DNA from: an uncultured Bacteroides sp.
GTDB taxonomy: Bacteria > Bacteroidota > Bacteroidia > Bacteroidales > Bacteroidaceae
Reading direction: 5' to 3'
DNA: 40,866 bases
NCBI RefSeq assembly: GCF_902491285.1
Contig: NZ_CABUHK010000053.1
Span: 1-40,866 of the forward strand
Part shown: one piece after another, positions 26,493 through 34,796 of the stretch
How positions within the stretch are numbered: the stretch's first letter is position 1
Layout of the letters: each line of letters opens with the position of its first letter
Program-made: the position numbers and the translations under genes
The notes under the pieces: model-generated
The model's input: only the letters and a program-made list of their open reading frames with translations
Told to the model about the DNA's origin: nothing
Database searches by the model: none

Positions 26493-28010
26493 TTATTGAT
26501 GTTGCTCACGCAGCAAGTCATTGACCGTCTTTACCGGATTGAAGGTAGAAAGGGGAACTTCTACAAATACGGTATTCCAGTCACTCATCGCACCGTTCCA
26601 CAAGCCGGGAAGTTCGAGAGCTTTCAGGTCTTTGCCGTTCTTTGATTTGTAGGAGATGAAGCCTGTTGCCTTATCCACGTATTTCACCAAATCGAACTTA
26701 TGACCTTTATAGTCACGTACAGCACATACCAGGTCTACCGGATTAAAGTGCGTACCTTTCTCGAACATTTCCTTCTTTTCGGGGTCGTTCATGTCGATTT
26801 GTGAGCTTTCGAGGATTTGCAGGGAGATAGTTCCGTCACTGTTGTATGCAAGGAACGGCCCGCCGCCAGGTTCACCTACGTTCTTCACCATTCCGCAGAC
26901 ACGCATCGGACGGTTCAGTTTGTTCTTCAAGTAAATGGCAAGTACAGAATCTTCGAGGTCTTTCGTTTCCGGATTCTTGCAGAAGAGTTTCTTTTGCAGG
27001 AATTGGAGCATTTCCATCATCTGGTCGTGCGTATATTTACCGCTGTCGAGCAGTTCGAGGTATTCGAAAGCTTGTTTCTGCAGGGCGACAAGTACACCGG
27101 CAATTAGTTTCTTATAGGTAACGGTATCTTCCTTCAGTTTGTCGGGGACTACGTTATCTATGTTCTTGATAAAGATAATATCAGCATCGAGATCATTCAG
27201 GTTCTCAATCAATGCACCGTGTCCGCCCGGACGAAACAACAGTTTGCCGTTATCGCGGAACGGTTGGTTGTCCATATCAGCGGCAATAGTGTCGGTGCTC
27301 GGCTTCTGTTCGGAGAAAGTGATATAATAATCCACTCCGTAGCGTTTGGCAAATTCTCCCGCCTTTTCTTCCACGAGTTTCTTGAAAAGTTCACGGTGTT
27401 CGGTAGATACGGTAAAGTGCACATTGACTTTGCCACTCTTTCCGGCTGCGTACATGGCTCCTTCGGCAAGATGTTCTTCCAACGGAGTACGTGCGCCTTC
27501 GGGATATTTATGGAATTTGAGCAGGCCTTTCGGCAGTGCGCCGTAATTCAAGCCGGCAGTTTCGAGCAATGCAGATACTACAGCTTTATAGTTGCCTTCT
27601 TCGATTAATCCGGGAATGTCCTTTCCGGCTGTACGCTGGCAAGCTACATTGAGGTCGTCATAGAAAGCAAAATCCTTGATGCCGTCAAAGAATGCTTGTT
27701 CGAACTTTGTAGTCGGTTTGTCATAATCGGCAGACAGAAACTCAAACAGGTTCTTGAACATACGGCTTGCGGCACCCGAAGCCGGTACAAACTTCACAAT
27801 GGTCTTATCCGTGTTTGTATATGCATCCCACGCTGCCAAATACGCCTTCTGCTCTTCGGCATTAGGAGCCAATATACCTTTTTCAATGGAAGCGGCAGCG
27901 TCCAGTTTCAAAAAAGGAAAACCTGTCTGGAAGCAAGCTAGTTGCTCTGCTATTTGCGCTTCCGTAATACCTTTCTTGGCAAGCAACTCTTTGTCCTGTG
28001 TCGTTATCAT
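26493..28010 (-). CDS. DUF4301 family protein (nucleotidyltransferase-like)
   Basis: This 505-residue protein is one I recognise as the DUF4301 family of Bacteroidetes, of unknown function. Two segments recall sugar-nucleotide pyrophosphorylases: VKFVPASGAASRMFKN (residues ~72-87), placed like a nucleotide-binding loop, and FRPGGHGALIENLNDLDADIIFIKNIDNV (259-287), similar to the P-G-G-H-G and N-I-D-N motifs of UDP-glucose/UDP-sugar pyrophosphorylases. A second conserved area is MRVCGMVKNVGEPGGGPFLA near residues 375-394. No signal peptide or membrane segment is seen, so it is cytosolic. A nucleotidyltransferase role is inference from motif likeness. It is divergent from the RSH gene, with 106 bp between the starts. 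Confidence 0.82.
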   Translation of the reverse strand: MITTQDKELLAKKGITEAQIAEQLACFQTGFPFLKLDAAASIEKGILAPNAEEQKAYLAAWDAYTNTDKTIVKFVPASGAASRMFKNLFEFLSADYDKPTTKFEQAFFDGIKDFAFYDDLNVACQRTAGKDIPGLIEEGNYKAVVSALLETAGLNYGALPKGLLKFHKYPEGARTPLEEHLAEGAMYAAGKSGKVNVHFTVSTEHRELFKKLVEEKAGEFAKRYGVDYYITFSEQKPSTDTIAADMDNQPFRDNGKLLFRPGGHGALIENLNDLDADIIFIKNIDNVVPDKLKEDTVTYKKLIAGVLVALQKQAFEYLELLDSGKYTHDQMMEMLQFLQKKLFCKNPETKDLEDSVLAIYLKNKLNRPMRVCGMVKNVGEPGGGPFLAYNSDGTISLQILESSQIDMNDPEKKEMFEKGTHFNPVDLVCAVRDYKGHKFDLVKYVDKATGFISYKSKNGKDLKALELPGLWNGAMSDWNTVFVEVPLSTFNPVKTVNDLLREQHQ

Positions 28011-28036
28011 AATATCTAATTTTATTAATTGATGCC

Positions 28037-28044
28037 CAAAAATA
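28037..28044 (-). promoter_or_regulatory. Bacteroides -7 element (TATTTTTG) for the DUF4301 gene
   Basis: The minus strand reads TATTTTTG, a full TAnnTTTG match, 27-34 bp upstream of ATG 28010. A -33 element is not clear. Confidence 0.45.
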
Positions 28045-28086
28045 CAAAATGTTATTTACTTCTTGCCGAATAACCGAGAAAAAAAG

Positions 28087-28094
28087 TAATTTTA
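28087..28094 (+). promoter_or_regulatory. -7-like element (TAATTTTA) for the RSH gene
   Basis: TAATTTTA differs from TAnnTTTG at the last base and is followed by C. It lies 23-30 bp upstream of ATG 28117, in the short divergent region shared with the DUF4301 promoter. Confidence 0.3.
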
Positions 28095-28116
28095 CATCGA
28101 ATTAACAAGATTGAAT

Positions 28117-30333
28117 ATGGACGACTTTTTTACACCAGAGGAAAAAAAGGAGCTTTTTTCACTCTACCGGCATTTGATGAAATCTGCCGGAGACAGCATT
28201 TTTTGGCGGGACTGCCAAAAGTTAAAGAGCCATTTAATAAAAGCAGCCCAGTGTAACGGGTTGCAACGCAATAACTTCGGGATGAATCCCGTCATCAGAG
28301 ATTTACAAACGGCGGTCATCGTAGCCGAGGAAATCGGCATGAAGGGCTCATGCCTCATCGGTATCATGCTGCACGAAATTGTAAAGGCGCATATACTGTC
28401 TATCGAAGAAGTGAATACCGAATACGGAGAAGATGTGGCAAGTATCATCAAGGGATTGGTGAAAACGAACGAATTGTATGCCAAGAGCCCGGCGATAGAG
28501 TCGGAGAATTTCCGTAATCTCCTGCTCTCGTTTGCCGAAGATATGCGTGTCATCCTGATTATGATTGCCGACCGCGTGAACGTGATGCGCAAAATCAAGG
28601 ATACGGGTAACGAGGAAGACCGCAACAAGGTGGCGAACGAAGCTGCTTATCTATATGCTCCGCTGGCGCACAAGCTGGGACTTTATAAGCTGAAATCGGA
28701 ACTTGAGGATTTGTCGCTGAAATACACGCAACGGGATACCTATTATTATATAAAGGATAAGTTGAACGAGACGAAGGCTTCACGCGACAAGTATATCGCC
28801 GCTTTTATCAAGCCTATACAGAAGAAGGTGGCGGCAGCAGGATTGAAGTTCGACATCAAGGGACGCACCAAGTCCATACATTCGATATGGAACAAGATTC
28901 AGAAACAGAAAACACCGTTCGAAGGTATTTACGACTTGTTCGCCATCCGTATTATACTGGATTCGGAACCGGATCCGGCAAAGGAGAAGCAGGAATGCTG
29001 GCAGGTATATTCTATCGTGACAGATATGTACCAGCCCAACCCGAAGCGCCTGCGCGACTGGCTTTCTATCCCGAAGAGCAACGGTTACGAGTCGTTGCAC
29101 ATCACCGTGATGGGACCGGAAGGAAAATGGGTGGAAGTACAGATACGTACCCGCCGCATGGACGAAATCGCCGAACGCGGCTTGGCGGCACACTGGAGAT
29201 ACAAAGGTATCAAAGGTGAAACAGGACTGGACGAATGGTTGACTTCGGTTCGGGAAGCGTTGGAGAATGCGGACAACGACTCGATGAAAGTAATGGATCA
29301 GTTCAAGATGGATCTTTACGAAGATGAGGTTTTCGTATTTACTCCCAAAGGGGATTTGTTCAAATTGGCGAAAGGTGCTACGGTACTTGATTTCGCTTTC
29401 CATATCCATAGCAAACTGGGATGCAAATGCATCGGCGCCAAAGTGAACGGTAAGAATGTACAGCTAAAACAGAAGCTGAACAGCGGCGACCAGGTGGAGA
29501 TTATGACCTCGAATACCCAGACTCCGAAACAGGACTGGCTGAATATCGTAACAACCTCCAAAGCCCGCACAAAGATTCGCCAGGCACTCAAGGAGATGGT
29601 GGCCCGTCAGCATGACTTTGCAAAAGAAACATTGGAACGGAAGTTCAAGAACCGCAAACTGGAGTATGATGAAGCGACTATGATGCGCCTTATCAAGCGG
29701 TTGGGGTTCAAAAATGTGACAGAATTTTATCAGAAAATAGCTGATGAAGCACTCGATGTCAATGAGGTTCTGGACAAATACGTCGAACAGCAGAAGCGGG
29801 ATAATGATACGCATGACGAGATTGTATATCGTAGCGCCGAAGGATATAATATGCAGGTGCCACAAGAGGAAACGACATCGAAAGAAGATGTGCTTGTAAT
29901 CGACCAAAACCTGAAAGGACTGGAGTTCAAACTCGCCAAATGCTGTAATCCAATTTATGGCGATGATGTATTCGGTTTCGTGACGGTAAGCGGAGGCATC
30001 AAGATTCACAGGAAAGACTGTCCGAATGCAAACCAGATGCGTGAGCGCTTCGGTTACCGGATTGTAAAGGCTCGTTGGGCGGGCAAGTCGGAAGGCACGC
30101 AGTATCCTATCACGTTGCGCGTTGTAGGACATGATGATATTGGCATTGTAACGAATATCACTTCTATTATATCAAAGGAAAACGGAATCACACTGCGTTC
30201 CATCGGCATTGACTCGCATGACGGGTTATTCTCCGGAACGCTGACGATTATGGTCGGTGATACGGGAAGGCTGGAAGCGCTTATCAAGAAGTTGCGGACT
30301 GTAAAGGGAGTAAAACAAGTAAGCCGGAATTAA
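28117..30333 (+). CDS. RelA/SpoT homologue (long RSH, (p)ppGpp synthetase; hydrolase centre degenerate)
   Basis: This is a stringent-response enzyme of 738 residues, starting at ATG 28117 (an in-frame TTG two codons earlier is less likely). The synthetase domain looks intact: KGRTKSIHSIW at 248-258, Asp273 in IYDLFAIR, Tyr324 in NGYESLH and Glu340 in VEVQIRT. TGS (~404-463), the Cys-rich/helical region (CCNPIYGDDVFGF) and ACT (~667-735) follow. The N-terminal HD hydrolase region is altered: the HP position is Asn57-Pro, the HDxxED motif reads His86-Glu-Ile-Val-Lys-Ala, and only Asp152 of ADRxxxMR remains. Synthesis without hydrolysis is predicted. Bacteroides commonly carry a second long RSH, which could supply the hydrolase. 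Confidence 0.93.
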   Translation: MDDFFTPEEKKELFSLYRHLMKSAGDSIFWRDCQKLKSHLIKAAQCNGLQRNNFGMNPVIRDLQTAVIVAEEIGMKGSCLIGIMLHEIVKAHILSIEEVNTEYGEDVASIIKGLVKTNELYAKSPAIESENFRNLLLSFAEDMRVILIMIADRVNVMRKIKDTGNEEDRNKVANEAAYLYAPLAHKLGLYKLKSELEDLSLKYTQRDTYYYIKDKLNETKASRDKYIAAFIKPIQKKVAAAGLKFDIKGRTKSIHSIWNKIQKQKTPFEGIYDLFAIRIILDSEPDPAKEKQECWQVYSIVTDMYQPNPKRLRDWLSIPKSNGYESLHITVMGPEGKWVEVQIRTRRMDEIAERGLAAHWRYKGIKGETGLDEWLTSVREALENADNDSMKVMDQFKMDLYEDEVFVFTPKGDLFKLAKGATVLDFAFHIHSKLGCKCIGAKVNGKNVQLKQKLNSGDQVEIMTSNTQTPKQDWLNIVTTSKARTKIRQALKEMVARQHDFAKETLERKFKNRKLEYDEATMMRLIKRLGFKNVTEFYQKIADEALDVNEVLDKYVEQQKRDNDTHDEIVYRSAEGYNMQVPQEETTSKEDVLVIDQNLKGLEFKLAKCCNPIYGDDVFGFVTVSGGIKIHRKDCPNANQMRERFGYRIVKARWAGKSEGTQYPITLRVVGHDDIGIVTNITSIISKENGITLRSIGIDSHDGLFSGTLTIMVGDTGRLEALIKKLRTVKGVKQVSRN

Positions 30334-30358
30334 TACGGAATTTGCATATTAAAAATAA

Positions 30359-30385
30359 TGACGCTATCCGCATGGGATAGCGTCA
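30359..30385. terminator. Bidirectional intrinsic terminator between RSH and MFS genes
   Basis: TGACGCTATCC (30359-30369), loop GCATG and GGATAGCGTCA (30375-30385) form a perfect 11-bp stem. It is followed by CTATTTTTAT on the plus strand and by a T-rich TTATTTTT on the minus strand. The flanking genes are convergent. Confidence 0.85.
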
Positions 30386-30410
30386 CTATTTTTATAGTAA
30401 TTTATGCCCC

Positions 30411-31568
30411 CTATCTCACTTTCTTTCTCATATAATAAGGATACGTTACAATGACGAAGAACACCAAGGCTACCGAAGCTACTATCTGCCCGATATGAAG
30501 CATTTTTCCGGTATCCATATCCAGGTAACACGTAGTGACAATACCTAAAGATACTCCCACCTCGCTTGCCAGAAGATGAGTGGTGTTTGCCGTTCCGCGC
30601 TGACAATGATAGGATAGCTTCACAAACATAACCAGAAATTCCGGCATGATAAGTCCTAATCCAAGTCCTAAGAGTACAGAAGGAGCAACTACCGAGTCAG
30701 CCGCATTCAGCAGAGACATCGCCAGCATTTCAAGTCCGATTCCTATAATGACCAGCCTTAGCGTTTTCTCTTTCATGAAAAACAAACGGGCAAGGAACAG
30801 AGACACGAGGTATCCGGTTCCTACTCCTACAAAGAAAGGCACGGGAATTCCCATATTTCCTAATACAGAGTCGTTAAGGAAAGGATGGACAAGCGGAATC
30901 AGCAACCCCGGTACAAACGTAATCAGAATCATATTGATGGCAGGAACCCATCCACGCAACAGCAGAAATCGGTCGAAAGAATAGAGTCTGGTGACAATCG
31001 GCGCACGAAAAGGCACATAAACACCTGACGCAACCAGAATTCCTGCTGCTCCGGTGATAACGGAGACGGACAGTAAATTCTGAAAGGAGTAACTTTTGTA
31101 AAGCCATACTCCGAGGACGATGCCCAGAATCATTCCCAGACGTGCCATCCATGAGAAACTGACATTACCCGCACTGCGCAGTGTGGAGTTGGTGATGTCA
31201 ATCGCCAGAGTGATGCCTGCCGTTGTAGCTATGCCGAATGATAATCCCTGCACGGTGCTCAACAGGATAAGTTCCGTCATGTTGGTCACAAAAGCATAAC
31301 CTGCCGTTGCCGCTACCATGAGGGCAAAAGAGAATACACACACTGTCTTACGTTTGTATGCATCTACAAGATAGGCATGGAAAGGACCGATAAGGAACAT
31401 TCCCAGCGTGAAAAAGAGAAAGATTACTCCTGTCTGTGCAACCGGCACTCCGAGACGGTCGGCCATCTCAACGGAAAGTACCGGAAATAACACATACAAG
31501 GATATAAACAATAGCAAATTAGCTACACATATCCGCATAAAATGTATTGTCCACAATTTAACCGCCAT
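30411..31568 (-). CDS. Major facilitator superfamily transporter
   Basis: This 385-residue polytopic inner-membrane transporter has about 12 hydrophobic segments. The loop between helices 2 and 3 carries the MFS-type pattern GPFHAYLVDAYKRKTV (compare G-x-x-x-D-R/K-x-G-R/K-R/K). The N-terminus MAVKLWTIHFMRICVANLLLF is typical of Bacteroidetes MFS proteins of the arabinose-efflux type. The gene starts 8 bp after panB on the same strand and must be co-transcribed with it. A link to pantothenate or a related metabolite is possible but rests only on position. Direction and substrate cannot be told. Confidence 0.85.
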   Translation of the reverse strand: MAVKLWTIHFMRICVANLLLFISLYVLFPVLSVEMADRLGVPVAQTGVIFLFFTLGMFLIGPFHAYLVDAYKRKTVCVFSFALMVAATAGYAFVTNMTELILLSTVQGLSFGIATTAGITLAIDITNSTLRSAGNVSFSWMARLGMILGIVLGVWLYKSYSFQNLLSVSVITGAAGILVASGVYVPFRAPIVTRLYSFDRFLLLRGWVPAINMILITFVPGLLIPLVHPFLNDSVLGNMGIPVPFFVGVGTGYLVSLFLARLFFMKEKTLRLVIIGIGLEMLAMSLLNAADSVVAPSVLLGLGLGLIMPEFLVMFVKLSYHCQRGTANTTHLLASEVGVSLGIVTTCYLDMDTGKMLHIGQIVASVALVFFVIVTYPYYMRKKVR

Positions 31569-31576
31569 ATACTATT

Positions 31577-32398
31577 TTAATATTGTTCCTTCTCGTTCGG
31601 GAAGTAGCAATTCTTCACGTCGGATACATAACGGCTGATTGCATCGGTCATCACCGTATACAAATCAGCATAACGACGTAAGAAGCGGGGACGGAAACCG
31701 TTGTTCATGCCAAGCATATCCTGGATAACCAATACCTGACCGTCCACATGACCACCTGCACCAATACCGATAATAGGTATAGTCAGTTCGGAAGCTACAC
31801 GTTCGGCAAGGGTTGCCGGAATCTTTTCGAGTACGATGGCGAAACAGCCTGCCTCTTCGAGCAGATGAGCGTCGCGAATCAGTTTTTCCGCTTCGGCGTC
31901 GTCTTTGGCACGTACGGTGTAAGTTCCGTATTTATTGATGGACTGAGGCATTAATCCGAGATGTCCCATCACCGGAATACCTGCACTGATAATACGCTTC
32001 ACGGAACCGATGATTTCTTCTCCACCTTCCAGTTTCAGAGCATCGGCATGACTCTCTTTCATGATACGGATAGCAGAAGCAAGACCTTCCATTTCATTTC
32101 CCTGATAAGAACCGAAAGGCATATCAACTACCACCATCGCACGTTTCACACCACGCACTACGGATTTAGCGTGATAAATCATCTGGTCGAGAGTAATAGG
32201 CAATGTAGTCACGTTGCCCGCCATTACATTGGAAGCTGAATCACCTACAAGAATGACATCCATCCCTGCACCGTCTACAATCTGTGCCATTGTGTAGTCA
32301 TAAGAAGTAAGCATAGAAATCTTTTCACCTCTCTGTTTCATCTCAACCAAACGATGAGTAGTCACCTTTCTTGTGTCATCTGATATATAACCAGCCAT
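31577..32398 (-). CDS. panB: 3-methyl-2-oxobutanoate hydroxymethyltransferase
   Basis: PanB (273 residues) transfers a hydroxymethyl group from methylene-tetrahydrofolate to alpha-ketoisovalerate to give ketopantoate, the first committed step of pantothenate and CoA synthesis. The TIM-barrel active-site motifs are present: [13 protein letters not shown] (Mg2+-binding Asp), VVDMPFGSY, and LKLEGG, followed by [13 protein letters not shown] and [17 protein letters not shown]. The N-terminal [15 protein letters not shown] is diagnostic. The rest of the pan pathway is not in this window. A -7 box at 32479-32486 gives a leader of about 75 nt. Confidence 0.97.
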   Translation of the reverse strand: MAGYISDDTRKVTTHRLVEMKQRGEKISMLTSYDYTMAQIVDGAGMDVILVGDSASNVMAGNVTTLPITLDQMIYHAKSVVRGVKRAMVVVDMPFGSYQGNEMEGLASAIRIMKESHADALKLEGGEEIIGSVKRIISAGIPVMGHLGLMPQSINKYGTYTVRAKDDAEAEKLIRDAHLLEEAGCFAIVLEKIPATLAERVASELTIPIIGIGAGGHVDGQVLVIQDMLGMNNGFRPRFLRRYADLYTVMTDAISRYVSDVKNCYFPNEKEQY

Positions 32399-32478
32399 GT
32401 CTTTTTAAATTTTGAATTATAAATTAATTATTATGTGCTTTTGAGCGATGTCCTTGAACACCGGCAAAAAAATCGGGG

Positions 32479-32486
32479 CAAAGTTA
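32479..32486 (-). promoter_or_regulatory. Bacteroides -7 element (TAACTTTG) for panB
   Basis: The minus strand reads TAACTTTG followed by C, a full TAnnTTTG match, between the terminator at 32519-32570 and panB. No clear -33 element is seen. Confidence 0.5.
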
Positions 32487-32518
32487 TAACATTTAATTCA
32501 TAACAGAGAAGGAAATAC

Positions 32519-32570
32519 AAAAAATCCTTTCAACCATCTGTCTATGATAGCTGACAGACGGTTGAGAGGA
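32519..32570 (-). terminator. Intrinsic terminator of the HAD hydrolase gene
   Basis: Arms at 32525-32542 and 32553-32570 form an 18-bp stem with two non-Watson-Crick positions and a 10-nt loop. The core is CAACC-x-TCTGTC with GACAGA-x-GGTTG. On the minus strand it is followed by six T residues (plus-strand A-run 32519-32524). It lies 28 nt after the HAD gene stop. Confidence 0.8.
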
Positions 32571-32597
32571 TAGATGAAGACGTTGTTCAGAATGAGA

Positions 32598-33245
32598 TCA
32601 GCGGTGCAACGTCAGCAGTTTATCATAAGTCATTTCGGTAAAGTCGTCTATGATGTAATGGGCCTTTCCGGCAATAGCTTCACAGGAGTTGGTGGTGGCA
32701 AGTCCGATAACGGTTGCGCCTGAAGTCATTCCGGCTTGCAGTCCGTGAAAAGAATCTTCGAAAACGTAAGTGGTTTCGGGGGTTGCACCGAATATTTCCA
32801 TTCCCAACAGGAAACAGTCGGGAGCAGGTTTGGAGCGGGCGAACATTTCGCCGGTGAGGATACGGTCTACCATTCCCTTAAATTCGGGATGGGCATTGTA
32901 GACATTCTGCATCTTTTCCTCGTTGGAGCTGGTGACTACGGCTATCTTTACGCCGTGGCGGTGCAAGTCGGTGATAAAGGCTTTCACACCGGGAATATAT
33001 TCGTAGGACATCTTTTTCTCAAAGACGTTGAGCAGGGCAGTGATTTCCTGTTGCGCTTCGGGAAGAGCCGAAAAGTATTTCTCGTAAATCTGCGTCAGAG
33101 TCTGTCCCTTGATACGACGTCCGAAATCTTCTTCGTTCAGATATATCAGTCCCTGTTCGTTCCAAAAGACGGTGTACTGTGTCTCTGTGTCCATAATGAC
33201 ACCATCGAAATCGAACAGTGCCACAATTGTTTTCGTTGCATTCAT
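32598..33245 (-). CDS. HAD-superfamily hydrolase, beta-phosphoglucomutase-like
   Basis: This 215-residue phosphatase or phosphomutase of HAD subfamily I has motif I DFDGVIMDTE (nucleophile and acid Asp) at residues ~12-21, motif II VVTSSNEEKM, motif III Lys in RSKPAPDCF and motif IV VFEDSFHGLQAG. The helical cap between motifs I and II (~25-85) is of the beta-phosphoglucomutase type. Substrates of such proteins are usually sugar phosphates or pyridoxal phosphate; nothing here fixes the substrate. It is a single-gene transcript with its own terminator, divergent from the MATE gene. Confidence 0.88.
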   Translation of the reverse strand: MNATKTIVALFDFDGVIMDTETQYTVFWNEQGLIYLNEEDFGRRIKGQTLTQIYEKYFSALPEAQQEITALLNVFEKKMSYEYIPGVKAFITDLHRHGVKIAVVTSSNEEKMQNVYNAHPEFKGMVDRILTGEMFARSKPAPDCFLLGMEIFGATPETTYVFEDSFHGLQAGMTSGATVIGLATTNSCEAIAGKAHYIIDDFTEMTYDKLLTLHR

Positions 33246-33333
33246 ATAAACTTTCTTTTTACCTAAAACGTTAAACCTTGTGTATCAGTCAGTGCAAAGT
33301 TCCGAATAATCATCGAATCAGACAAATTATTCG

Positions 33334-33341
33334 TACCTTTG
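33334..33341 (+). promoter_or_regulatory. Bacteroides -7 element (TACCTTTG) for the MATE gene
   Basis: TACCTTTG followed by C matches TAnnTTTG. It predicts a start near 33348 and a leader of about 50 nt. The -33 element is not evident. An imperfect minus-strand match (GAACTTTG at 33295-33302) may serve the divergent HAD gene. Confidence 0.5.
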
Positions 33342-33396
33342 CACTACTTAAAAAAACGTAACATTCGTTTTTTCATCCAACCTAATATCCAAGCGC

Positions 33397-34758
33397 ATGA
33401 GTAAGAACGACCCACATATTTTAGGAAAAGAAAGCATCGGTAAATTGCTGCTACAATATTCCATTCCTGCCATTATCGGAATGACGATTACTTCTATCTA
33501 TAATATTATTGACAGTATCTTTATCGGGCATGGGGTCGGCCCGATGGCTATTGCGGGGTTGGCTATCAGTTTTCCGTTGATGAACCTTGTAGTGGCTTTC
33601 TGTACCTTGGTGTCGGCAGGCGGTTCTACGCTTGCTTCTATCCGGTTGGGACAAAAAGACATGAAAGGGGCTACGGAGATTTTATCGCATACGCTGATGC
33701 TCTGTATTACGAACTCTTTCTTCTTCGGAATATTGTCTTTTATCTTTCTGGACGATATCTTGATTTTCTTCGGAGCCAGTCCGGATACACTTCCTTATGC
33801 ACGCAGCTTCATGCAAGTAATCTTGTTGGGAACTCCAATCACTTACACGATGATTGGATTGAACAACATAATGCGTGCCACCGGATACCCGAAAAAAGCA
33901 ATGATTACTTCTATGACAACGGTATTCGCCAACATCATCCTCGCTCCTATCTTCATCTTCCACTTTGAATGGGGAATGCGGGGGGCTGCTACGGCAACCG
34001 TTATTTCACAGTTAATCGGTATGGTGTGGGTAGTGAGCCATTTCTTCAAACAGGACAGTACGGTGCATTTCGAAGGGAAAGTCTGGAAGATGAAACGGAG
34101 AATCGTAGGAAACATCTTCGCTATCGGTATGTCACCGTTCCTGATGAATGTATGCGCCTGCGTGATAGTAATTATCATCAACAACAGCCTGCAAAGTCAT
34201 GGGGGCGATATGGCTATCGGTGCCTATGGCATCATCAATCGGCTGCTGACTCTTTATGTAATGATTGTACTCGGGCTGACGATGGGAATGCAGCCGATTG
34301 TCGGCTATAACTTCGGAGCGCAGAAGATAGACCGGGTGAAACAGACATTAAAACTGGGTATTATCTCGGGAGTAGTCATCACCAGTAGCGGTTTCTTTAT
34401 CTGTGAACTTTTCCCGCATGCGGTATCTGCAGTTTTCACTGACAGTGACCATTTAATTGACCTTGCCGTAGAAGGGCTTCGGATAACGGTGATTATGTTC
34501 CCGTTCGTAGGGGCACAGATTGTTATCGGTAACTTCTTCCAAAGTATCGGCAAGGCAAAAATCAGTATTTTCCTGTCGTTGACACGACAGTTGCTTTATT
34601 TGTTGCCTTGCTTGCTACTCTTCCCTAATTGGTGGGGATTGAAAGGAGTTTGGATTAGTATGCCGGTGTCGGATGGTTTTGCATTTATTACGGCGGTAGT
34701 CAGTTTGATAATCTATATCAAAAAAGTATCCAAACAACAAAGTGTGATAGCAGAATAA
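33397..34758 (+). CDS. MATE family multidrug/metabolite efflux transporter
   Basis: This 453-residue polytopic protein has about 12 hydrophobic segments. The first repeat carries IPAIIGMTITSIYNIIDSIFIGHGVGPMAIAGLAISFP, typical of MATE helix 1-2, and the second half has the equivalent MGMQPIVGYNFGAQKIDRVKQTLKLG. MATE proteins export cationic or polar compounds with Na+ or H+ antiport. The substrate is unknown. The gene is monocistronic and convergent with the ABC operon, 38 bp away, with no strong terminator between them. Confidence 0.92.
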   Translation: MSKNDPHILGKESIGKLLLQYSIPAIIGMTITSIYNIIDSIFIGHGVGPMAIAGLAISFPLMNLVVAFCTLVSAGGSTLASIRLGQKDMKGATEILSHTLMLCITNSFFFGILSFIFLDDILIFFGASPDTLPYARSFMQVILLGTPITYTMIGLNNIMRATGYPKKAMITSMTTVFANIILAPIFIFHFEWGMRGAATATVISQLIGMVWVVSHFFKQDSTVHFEGKVWKMKRRIVGNIFAIGMSPFLMNVCACVIVIIINNSLQSHGGDMAIGAYGIINRLLTLYVMIVLGLTMGMQPIVGYNFGAQKIDRVKQTLKLGIISGVVITSSGFFICELFPHAVSAVFTDSDHLIDLAVEGLRITVIMFPFVGAQIVIGNFFQSIGKAKISIFLSLTRQLLYLLPCLLLFPNWWGLKGVWISMPVSDGFAFITAVVSLIIYIKKVSKQQSVIAE

Positions 34759-34796
34759 GGCTATTCCTGCCCTATTCTGCTTTTGTCCTGTGATTC

